Assembly (NCBI GenBank): GCA_937896665.1
Contig: CALBNS010000072.1
Coordinates: 1 to 11,786 of the forward strand
Source of the DNA: an uncultured Clostridia bacterium
GTDB lineage: Bacteria; Bacillota; Clostridia; Lachnospirales; Lachnospiraceae
Length of the DNA stretch: 11,786 bases
Reading direction: 5' to 3'
Within the stretch, counting starts at the first letter, position 1, and each line of letters opens with the position of its first letter. Below are positions 1 through 5,774 of this stretch, piece by piece. Both the position numbers and the translations under genes were made by a program. The notes below the pieces were generated by a model that saw nothing but the letters and a program-made list of their open reading frames with translations, made no database searches and had not been told where the DNA came from.

Positions 1-135
1 TCATCTTCTATAACGAAATCCATATTCTATTTTTAATCTCTCATATATTTCAAATGGAATCGGACAGACTTCAACCGTTTCCAATACACTGTACAAACTT
101 TGTAACCGTCCTGGCTGATCCGTATATCCTCTGAT
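1..135 (-). other. Alternative reading frame over the Nudix tail, end of an unidentified gene
   Basis: On the minus strand, in a different frame from the Nudix gene, an open stretch runs from near position 135 to a TGA at 1-3. It ends in the protein-like string VEVCPIPFEIYERLKIEYGF followed by RYRR. The Nudix frame becomes unconvincing over the same bases. I infer a fusion junction near 100-135, where the 3' part of another gene was joined in a different frame. I do not recognise the family. It could also be chance openness. Confidence 0.3.
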
Positions 136-413
136 GCCTCAATTCCCAGTTCTTCTTTAAGCTCCCTTACCGCTGATGGAGCAAAATCAACTCCTGCCGG
201 AATATGCCCGGCACTTGAAATATCATAGCAACCCGGGAATGATTCCTTCATATCACACCGCTTTTGAAGAAGAGCTTCTATACGTCCATTCTTTTTTCTC
301 ACCAACCATACATGTGAGGTTCGGTGCATAATCCCCTCTGCGTGCGCCTTTTCTCTTTCAACAATCTGCCCTGTTGGAAAACCGTTTTCATCGACTATAT
401 CTAAATATTCCAT
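33..413 (-). CDS. Nudix hydrolase (isopentenyl-diphosphate isomerase-like subfamily), 3' end replaced
   Basis: This is probably a Nudix hydrolase acting on a nucleoside-diphosphate-type substrate; the substrate cannot be told from sequence. The opening (EYLDIVDENGFPTG), the HVWLVRKKNG strand, the FPGCYDISSAGH segment (about residues 59-70) and the Nudix helix RELKEELGI (about 83-91) fit the YfcD/IPP-isomerase-like branch. I start it at the ATG 411-413 (126 aa) because GGAGG at 423-427 lies 9 nt upstream. The GTG at 417-419 would be only 3 nt from it. Family members usually run to about 165-200 aa. Here recognisable homology stops near residue 95 (ELGIEASED), and the rest (to KYMRD) does not look like the expected RRFxFE/ExFH strands. 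The gene is therefore probably truncated and joined to foreign DNA. Fold assignment is confident; activity is doubtful. Confidence 0.75.
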   Translation of the reverse strand: MEYLDIVDENGFPTGQIVEREKAHAEGIMHRTSHVWLVRKKNGRIEALLQKRCDMKESFPGCYDISSAGHIPAGVDFAPSAVRELKEELGIEASEDIRISQDGYKVCTVYWKRLKSVRFHLKYMRD

Positions 414-429
414 AGCCACGCACCTCCGT

Positions 430-445
430 AGGGTACAAATACCCT
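430..445. promoter_or_regulatory. Inverted repeat just upstream of the Nudix ribosome binding site
   Basis: AGGGTA (430-435) and TACCCT (440-445) form a perfect 6-bp inverted repeat around a 4-base CAAA centre. It ends two bases before the Nudix GGAGG (423-427). It could be a small operator or an RNA hairpin affecting ribosome access. No convincing -35/-10 pair was found upstream, and the short length makes chance possible. Confidence 0.3.
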
Positions 446-593
446 ATGATACTTTTAATATAGCATAACACCCTCTATTTTTCCATAAAAAATAACCCGA
501 CTAGGAATTAATGCCATAAAGATATTATTTTCTGTTTTAATAATAGTATGCGAACCCAAAAAAACGTTATACTAAGGGTGCTCTTTTGAACAC

Positions 594-872
594 CCCATCC
601 TAGCCTTTTAGTTTCTCAATTTTAAATATTCTGGCAATGTAATCCACAGTCATTCCAGATAAAAGCTCCTAATAAAGCCTAATCATAATCTTGGCCTGTT
701 ACAGATTAATAACCAGATGTCCGTCCTCATCAGCATCGTAACTCTAGAAACTCTTTGTGCTCATTTTATGCTTACACAACTCAAAACTTCTGCGAATATC
801 CCGAGTGCAGTTTTCAAAAATGATGTGACTCTAGTCCTGTACAGTAATATGAATCGTCTTTTTATATGATGA
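594..872 (-). pseudogene. Relic of a large serine recombinase (recombinase-domain segment)
   Basis: Read on the minus strand in one frame, this stretch gives recombinase-like text: SYDADEDGHLVINL, a stop, QAKIMIRLY, a stop, ELLSGMTVDYIARIFK, then KLKG, a stop and DG. It matches the style of the Recombinase domain of large serine recombinases (G-Y-D-x-D-E-D-G-x-L-V-I, EQAKIV, YxxFLxG, IAR). Stops lie at 600-602, 669-671, 699-701, 744-746 and 831-833. The catalytic N-terminal resolvase domain and the C-terminus are absent. The part upstream of about 770 is less certain. There is no convincing start or ribosome binding site. It looks like a dead fragment of an integrative element. Apart from this relic and the small hairpin at 430-445, the 414-895 interval shows nothing I can support. 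Confidence 0.6.
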
Positions 873-895
873 ACATATAATCATTTCTAAAAATC

Positions 896-1063
896 CTACT
901 CTGTTCTTTCTGTCTTCAACGGCTTCATTTCCCAGAAGATCGCATTCATCAAAATAACGATAACAGATACTACTGCCATTGAAACCCAAAATCCCATATC
1001 AAGACCAAACAACTCTGTTCTACCGAACAATTTCATCCATAGTGAAATCCAATTTATTGTCAT
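896..1063 (-). CDS. 55-aa single-pass membrane microprotein downstream of mgtA
   Basis: This small gene starts at ATG 1061-1063 and ends at TAG 896-898. It has a perfect AGGAGG at 1073-1078, 9 nt from the start, squeezed between the mgtA stop (1081) and this ATG, so translation is probably coupled to mgtA. Residues 1-20 (MTINWISLWMKLFGRTELFG) are aromatic and amphipathic. One hydrophobic helix spans about residues 24-44 (GFWVSMAVVSVIVILMNAIF), followed by a basic tail (MKPLKTER). I know no named family for it. By position and architecture it invites comparison with small regulators of Mg2+ transport such as MgtS, which stabilises E. coli MgtA, and MgtR. No sequence similarity to them is evident and the role is inference. 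Coding status is well supported; function is unknown. Confidence 0.8.
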   Translation of the reverse strand: MTINWISLWMKLFGRTELFGLDMGFWVSMAVVSVIVILMNAIFWEMKPLKTERTE

Positions 1064-1080
1064 CTTCTTTTACCTCCTGT

Positions 1081-3849
1081 CTATAATAATTCACCAAAGT
1101 GCTTTACATATGCTTTCTTCAAACTTGTTGCAAGACACATATAAAGTAAGATACATGGAATTAAATATGCAAAATATGCTCCTGGCAATGCTACGAATCC
1201 AAGCATTCTTCCGAATGATGTAAATGGAATAATGGTAAGCACTGCAATTCCTGTAAATGTAAGTAATGTCAGTGGTGCTGATGCACGGCTCTGAATAAAT
1301 GGAATCTTTGGTGTACGAATCATATGAATAACAAGTGTCTGACTCCACATAGATTCAACAAACCATCCTGCTTGGAACATTGCTACATATTTAAACTGCA
1401 TCTCGGCCAGTTCTGCTCCACTGAAATGATTAGCAAGATCATTAAATAAAACACCACCCGATACAAACATTGGACAGAACACAAAGTACATAAATATGTA
1501 AGTAGTGAAATCAAAAATTGAGCTTGTTGGTCCAATCCAAATCATAAAGTTTCCAACACTGGATGCATCCCATTTTCTTGGAACTGCAATAAATTCTTCG
1601 TCAACGTTGTCCCAAGGAATAGCTGTACATGATAGATCATAAATAAGGTTCAGGAAAATCAGATGGATACTTTCCATTGGAAGGAATGGTAACAATGCTG
1701 ATGATGCAAGTACAGAGAACATATTTCCAAAGTTGGATGATGCTGTCATCTTAATGTACTTAATCATATTGGCATATGTCTTTCTGCCCTCAACAATACC
1801 TTCTTCCAAAACCATAAGGTCTTTTTCAAGAAGAATGATATCTGCTGATTCCTTTGCCACATCAACAGCAGTATCTACAGAAATACCAACATCTGCTGCT
1901 TTCATAGCTGCCGCATCATTGATACCATCACCCATAAAACCTACGGTATGACCTGCGTTGCGAAGTGCTGTTACAACTCTTGATTTTTGAGATGGTGTAA
2001 GTTTTGCAAATACTTGTGTCTCTTCTGCAGCCTTCATCAAATCATCATCACTCATATTATCGAGATCCGAACCAAGGAGCATATTGCTAACTTCAAGTCC
2101 AACCTGCTTACAAATTGTTCTCGTAACTTTTTCATTATCCCCGGTCAAAATTTTTGTGTTTACACCATGCCTCTTTAACGCTTCTATCGCATCTGCTGTT
2201 GATTCTTTTGGTGGATCTAAAAATGCCAGGTATCCCATCATAACCATGTCGCATTCATCCTTTACACCAAATGCACCAACAGGTGAGGGATTACTCTTCT
2301 GTGCGATTGCAACTACACGAAGTCCATCATCATTCAGCTCGTCCACTTTCGCAAGAACTCTTGCTTTTAACTCATCTGTAAGAGGTTTAACCTCTTTATC
2401 AATTTCTACATAAGTACAGATTGAAAGCATCTCCTCAACTGCACCCTTTGTCACCATCTGCGTTTTGCCATTTCTATCCTGAACAACAGTAGATAATCTT
2501 CTTCTGGTAAAATCAAAAGGTATCTCATCCACTTTTACATAATGTTCTGACAAATCTACAAGCTGTGGATTCTCGGCTTCTTCCTCTTCTGTCTTTTCAA
2601 TGATGGCTATATCCATCAGGTTCTTATAACCTGTCTGAAAATAACTATTCAAATACGCATGTCTAAGTACTCTTGGATCCTCATTTCCTTCTACATCCAT
2701 ATGATATTCGAGTACAACTTTATCCTGTGTAAGCGTTCCTGTCTTATCTGTACAAAGAATATCTATCGCACCAAAGTTCTGAATAGAATTGAGATTCTTA
2801 ACAATGGTCTGCTTTTTACTCATAGATACGGCACCCTTGGCAAGGCAGGTTGTAACAATCATTGGAAGCATTTCAGGAGTAAGACCAACCGCTATAGAAA
2901 TACCAAAAAGGAATGCATCCAACCAGTCTCCTTTCGTAATACCATTGATGAAAAATACAACTGGAACCATAATAAGCATAAAGCGGATAAGTACCCAGCT
3001 TACTGCATTTACACCTTTTGTAAAACTTGTCTCTACCGCCTCTCCTGCTACAGCCTTTGCCATAGTTCCAAATAAAGTATTATCTCCTGTACAGATAACA
3101 ACCGCTGTAGCACTACCCGAAATGACATTACTGCCCATAAATGCAATGTTCGTATAATCTGTAATGTTCTCCTGCTCATCACTTACCAATGCAATTTTTT
3201 CAATTGGCTCACTCTCACCAGTAAGAGAAGACTGACTTACAAATAAATCCTTTGTATCAACAATACGAACATCCGCAGGAATCATATCCCCGGCAGATAA
3301 ATGAACGATGTCACCTACTACAACATCCTCCAATTTCACTTCCTGCTTCGCTTCTTCTTTTCTATCTACAGTACATGTAGTGGTAATCATGGCAAGCAAC
3401 TTTTCTGCAGCATTTCCACTTCTTGACTCCTGTACAAACCTTAATGTTCCGGAGATAAATACCATCGTCATAATGATGATAACTGTTAAACAGTCAAAAT
3501 CCTCCGGGCTACTACCAAACACTCCGTAATAAGGAAAAATCATATCAGTAACTGTAGATACCAAAGCCAAGAAAAATAGAATTGCAGTAAACGGATTTAT
3601 AAATGCTCCTGCAAGTCTCTTTGGTGAAGATTTTTTCTTTTCCTTTGTCACTTTATTGTTTCCATATTTATCTCGCATCTTCAGTACTTCATCCGAAGAT
3701 AGTCCTCTGAGTGTCGTTCCTAAATTCTTCAAATTTTCCTTAATCTGATGAGTAGCAGCATAATGAATTCTGCTGTTTTGCTCATCCCTTAGAACTGCTC
3801 TTTCAACAACTTTTCTTACTTGAATTCTGTTTTTTTCTTTCTGATTCAT
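1081..3849 (-). CDS. mgtA: Magnesium-translocating P-type ATPase (MgtA type, P3B)
   Basis: This is an ATP-driven Mg2+ importer of the cytoplasmic membrane. All P-type landmarks are present (numbering from the upstream GTG): TGES actuator loop at 211-214, PEML in transmembrane helix 4 at about 326-329, phosphorylation site DKTGTLT with Asp369, KGA nucleotide-binding lysine at 469, TGDN at 570-573 and hinge GDGIND at 641-646. The MgtA hallmarks in helices 5-6 follow: SSNFGNMFSV at about 705 and LNLIYDL...IPWDNVDEE at about 734-753. Length (922-923 aa) is normal for the family. I prefer ATG 3847-3849 because GGAGG (3859-3863) lies 9 nt upstream; the adjacent GTG (3850-3852) would have a 6-nt gap. 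It sits 17 nt after the DUF3784-like gene and 17 nt before the microprotein, all on one transcript. It is the more canonical of the two ATPases here. Confidence 0.95.
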   Translation of the reverse strand: MNQKEKNRIQVRKVVERAVLRDEQNSRIHYAATHQIKENLKNLGTTLRGLSSDEVLKMRDKYGNNKVTKEKKKSSPKRLAGAFINPFTAILFFLALVSTVTDMIFPYYGVFGSSPEDFDCLTVIIIMTMVFISGTLRFVQESRSGNAAEKLLAMITTTCTVDRKEEAKQEVKLEDVVVGDIVHLSAGDMIPADVRIVDTKDLFVSQSSLTGESEPIEKIALVSDEQENITDYTNIAFMGSNVISGSATAVVICTGDNTLFGTMAKAVAGEAVETSFTKGVNAVSWVLIRFMLIMVPVVFFINGITKGDWLDAFLFGISIAVGLTPEMLPMIVTTCLAKGAVSMSKKQTIVKNLNSIQNFGAIDILCTDKTGTLTQDKVVLEYHMDVEGNEDPRVLRHAYLNSYFQTGYKNLMDIAIIEKTEEEEAENPQLVDLSEHYVKVDEIPFDFTRRRLSTVVQDRNGKTQMVTKGAVEEMLSICTYVEIDKEVKPLTDELKARVLAKVDELNDDGLRVVAIAQKSNPSPVGAFGVKDECDMVMMGYLAFLDPPKESTADAIEALKRHGVNTKILTGDNEKVTRTICKQVGLEVSNMLLGSDLDNMSDDDLMKAAEETQVFAKLTPSQKSRVVTALRNAGHTVGFMGDGINDAAAMKAADVGISVDTAVDVAKESADIILLEKDLMVLEEGIVEGRKTYANMIKYIKMTASSNFGNMFSVLASSALLPFLPMESIHLIFLNLIYDLSCTAIPWDNVDEEFIAVPRKWDASSVGNFMIWIGPTSSIFDFTTYIFMYFVFCPMFVSGGVLFNDLANHFSGAELAEMQFKYVAMFQAGWFVESMWSQTLVIHMIRTPKIPFIQSRASAPLTLLTFTGIAVLTIIPFTSFGRMLGFVALPGAYFAYLIPCILLYMCLATSLKKAYVKHFGELL

Positions 3850-3866
3850 CACTGTGGCCCTCCTTT

Positions 3867-4208
3867 TTATCTCTTATCTATGTAAATCGCATCCTGCGAA
3901 TTGTTGATATAGCGCTTCGATTTAGAAATATATCTGATATCTAAACCCGTACCTATAAACCATAAAATCATGTACCAAATAAAAATCTTATCCGCAAAAA
4001 TAGGAACCGTACCGGCAATCACAAATCCGATTCCTGCAAGACCTATTACAATACCTGCATTTTTACACAAAGGCATAATCTGAATCCTCGATTTTTCCTC
4101 TTCACTCATTTTCTTATATCCATCGATATGCTCATGGGCTTTACCTATGAAAAACAAGAACCCAACAGCCAGAAATACAACTCCAAATATAATGCATGTT
4201 ATGTTCAT
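3867..4208 (-). CDS. DUF3784-like small membrane protein
   Basis: A 113-aa protein with three predicted transmembrane helices at about residues 3-22, 49-68 and 71-90. The short polar loop GYKKMSEEEKSRIQIMPLCK (about 30-49) is characteristic of the DUF3784 family, in which GY(N/K)xMSxEEK is followed by a cysteine-containing segment. The biochemical role of the family is not known. Its ATG (4206-4208) overlaps the TGA of the preceding gene (4205-4207) as ATGA, with GGAGG at 4216-4220 inside the upstream gene 7 nt away, so the two are translationally coupled. Its place between mgtC and mgtA suggests a link to Mg2+ stress, but that is inference from context only. Confidence 0.75.
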   Translation of the reverse strand: MNITCIIFGVVFLAVGFLFFIGKAHEHIDGYKKMSEEEKSRIQIMPLCKNAGIVIGLAGIGFVIAGTVPIFADKIFIWYMILWFIGTGLDIRYISKSKRYINNSQDAIYIDKR

Positions 4209-4474
4209 GACTCATCCTCCATTCTCTTTCCCATTCTACTTGCCCTTCTAGAAAGTCTTTCATTTCGCTCCTTGATTAATTCTTTCAGCCTATCTCCTGA
4301 AATTTTCTTCTTTAAGTTCGCAAGATAAAGAATATTTATCAAAATTGCTGTCGAAATCCACCATGTACAAAATGCTTCTGTCCTATAGTCAGCCATAAAA
4401 ATAAAAATTGCCAGTAATGTTGCTGACCAGAATTTATAAAACCAAATCACTTTCTCAACCGTTTTATGCTTCAT
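4205..4474 (-). CDS. Unidentified 89-aa two-helix membrane protein
   Basis: I do not recognise a family. Two hydrophobic helices are visible at about residues 9-28 (VIWFYKFWSATLLAIFIFMA) and 35-54 (FCTWWISTAILINILYLANL). A strongly charged, Arg/Lys/Glu-rich cytoplasmic tail follows (about 55-89, KKKISGDRLKELIKERNERL and onward) that could form an amphipathic or coiled helix. ATG 4472-4474 is preceded by AGGAGG at 4483-4488 with an 8-nt gap. That site overlaps the TAG of mgtC (4487-4489), and the gene's own stop overlaps the next start. This tight stacking and the good ribosome binding site support real coding. Confidence 0.75.
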   Translation of the reverse strand: MKHKTVEKVIWFYKFWSATLLAIFIFMADYRTEAFCTWWISTAILINILYLANLKKKISGDRLKELIKERNERLSRRASRMGKRMEDES

Positions 4475-4486
4475 GTTAATAACCTC

Positions 4487-5167
4487 CTACGATATAATTT
4501 CCCAGCCTGCTCCAGTCACAGCATTATGTATCAGCATTTTATGAACAATCTGCTCCATTGCAGTGTTTTTGCATTTTCCAAATGAACAAAAATCGGCATA
4601 GATTTCTACCTTTTCGCCAATCACATCACTGCTTTCAAGATTGCTCAAAAACAAAGTTTTACAGCTGTTGGAGTTAAGCAGCATCGACCTGACTTCTATC
4701 TCTGCATTTTCGCTACATACAACTGATATCCGATATCTTTTTTCCTGTTCATTGCTTTCAACAATCGGAGATATCTTGACTGCAAGTGGACGTAAGACTA
4801 AATTGGAAAGAACCAAAATAGCAGTCGCTGTTATGGCAAAAATGAATTGTCCTGTGCTTGCCAAAATGCCAATCGCTGCTGTGCACCATAAGGTTGCTGC
4901 TGTGTTTATCCCGCTTACTTGTCCCTGTTCCTTGAATATCACACCACTACACAAAAAACCGACACCAGAAACGATATAACTTGCAATCCTATACACTTCT
5001 TGCGTCTGATACATCATGGGGAAAAGTAAAAACAGACAAGTTCCCATGCAGATCAAAACATTGATTCTTATTCCTGCCCTATGTCCTGTCAGTTGCCTCT
5101 CTAGCCCTATACCTGCACCAAGCACTAGAGCAAGCAGTATTCTAAAAGTAAACTGTGTATAAGTCAC
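4487..5167 (-). CDS. mgtC: MgtC/SapB-family membrane protein
   Basis: This MgtC-type integral membrane protein belongs to a family tied to growth in low Mg2+ and, in Salmonella, to inhibition of the F1Fo ATP synthase and survival in macrophages. It shows LGAGIGLERQLTGHRAGIR (about residues 16-34) and the second signature GVGFLCSGVIF...GINTAATLWCTAAIG (about 68-100), with four to five hydrophobic helices up to about residue 127. A soluble C-terminal domain (about 140-226) follows, of the ACT-like kind common in longer MgtC proteins. I choose GTG 5165-5167 (226 aa, MTYTQFTF) because AGGAGG at 5178-5183 lies 10 nt upstream and the family begins just before this helix. The open frame extends to 5227, but that would place the start inside the promoter hairpin. 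It is the first gene of unit B. Confidence 0.88.
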   Translation of the reverse strand: MTYTQFTFRILLALVLGAGIGLERQLTGHRAGIRINVLICMGTCLFLLFPMMYQTQEVYRIASYIVSGVGFLCSGVIFKEQGQVSGINTAATLWCTAAIGILASTGQFIFAITATAILVLSNLVLRPLAVKISPIVESNEQEKRYRISVVCSENAEIEVRSMLLNSNSCKTLFLSNLESSDVIGEKVEIYADFCSFGKCKNTAMEQIVHKMLIHNAVTGAGWEIIS

Positions 5168-5199
5168 CTTGGCATCACCTCCTTCGTTTTTACATTGAG

Positions 5200-5259
5200 A
5201 GTATAAAAAAATCGCAAGGAAATTCACATGGCTAAAGCCTTGCGATTTCCTTGCGATTT
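5200..5259 (-). promoter_or_regulatory. Promoter of the mgtC-mgtA unit with tandem 11-bp operator
   Basis: On the minus strand the -10 is TATACT (5200-5205) and a weak -35 TGTGAA lies at 5223-5228, with a 17-bp spacer. Upstream are two perfect contiguous 11-bp repeats (plus-strand CCTTGCGATTT at 5238-5248 and 5249-5259). Their CTTGC cores at 5239-5243 and 5250-5254 begin exactly 10 bp beyond the -35. A third copy in inverted orientation (5209-5219) lies in the spacer. Direct repeats at 11-bp spacing are the usual target of OmpR/PhoB-type winged helices, and one is encoded directly upstream. The weak -35 suggests dependence on an activator. Confidence 0.65.
5205..5259 (-). terminator. 15-bp hairpin with T-run between the regulator and mgtC
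   Basis: Positions 5209-5223 and 5245-5259 are perfectly complementary (15 bp, 21-nt loop). In the minus-strand RNA the stem is followed by seven U residues (5205-5211, partly inside the stem base). This is a good intrinsic terminator for unit A, 15 nt after the regulator stop at 5274. The same bases form the unit B operator and promoter. Because the operator is duplicated, the 3' arm can pair with either copy. A separate GCTAAA/TTTAGC pairing (5257-5262 with 5231-5236) could compete, so an attenuator is possible. Confidence 0.55.
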
Positions 5260-5273
5260 AGCAAGAAATATAA

Positions 5274-5762
5274 TTACTTGTCATTAAATTTGTAACCAAT
5301 CCCCCAAACTGTCAAAATAAATTTGGGAGCATCAGGGTTCGGTTCTATTTTCTTTCTCAATTTCCTGATAAAAGACATAATATTGCTGTCATCCATCAGA
5401 TATTCATCTTCCCAAACAGCCCTGTAAATCTGCTCTTTGGTAAATATCTCGCCACGATTACTGGCAAGAAAATATAAAATATCATATTCCTTTGGTGTCA
5501 GCACAATTTCCTCTCCTGAAACAGTGACCCTACGAAATTTGTGTATGATTTCAAGTTCATCATAACAGATACTTTCATTATAATTTCCCGCTTCTTGGCT
5601 GTCTCCAACCTCTAAAATCAACGAACTGCATTTTCCTGTTTCCAAGTCAGAAAGCTGCATTCCCAGTTCCTTTGCACCTTCAAGATTAGTACCTTTTAGT
5701 TTCCCTGATAGAAATTTAGCCAAAGAGGTACTAAGGCTTGCATATTCAATATTTTTCTTCAA
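5274..5762 (-). CDS. OmpR/PhoB-type winged-helix regulator lacking a receiver domain
   Basis: A 162-aa DNA-binding protein. Residues about 69-160 form a complete Trans_reg_C winged helix: VTVSGEEIVLTPKEYDILYF, the helix containing FTKEQIYRAVWEDEY, the recognition helix SNIMSFIRKLRKKIE and the terminal hairpin FILTVWGIGYKF. In place of the usual 120-aa phosphoacceptor domain there are only about 65 residues with no clear receiver motifs. It is therefore not an ordinary two-component response regulator and may respond to protein level or an unknown N-terminal signal. The start is TTG 5760-5762 with AGGAGG at 5771-5776, 8 nt away and overlapping the ATPase stop (5775-5777). The rare start would keep translation low and coupled to the ATPase. 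I infer that it binds the 11-bp repeats in front of its own unit and of mgtC. Confidence 0.85.
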   Translation of the reverse strand: MKKNIEYASLSTSLAKFLSGKLKGTNLEGAKELGMQLSDLETGKCSSLILEVGDSQEAGNYNESICYDELEIIHKFRRVTVSGEEIVLTPKEYDILYFLASNRGEIFTKEQIYRAVWEDEYLMDDSNIMSFIRKLRKKIEPNPDAPKFILTVWGIGYKFNDK

Positions 5763-5774
5763 TCCTTCTCCCTC

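Noticed and set aside
558..596. GGGTG/CACCC hairpin (576-595) as terminator of the mgtA transcript
   Set aside because: The stem is only 5 bp with a 10-nt loop, and the minus-strand T-run (558-564) begins 11 nt past it, so it does not fit an intrinsic terminator well.
1733..3529. Several plus-strand ORFs of 60-140 codons
   Set aside because: They lie wholly antisense to mgtA, lack ribosome binding sites, and read as complements of conserved ATPase motifs.
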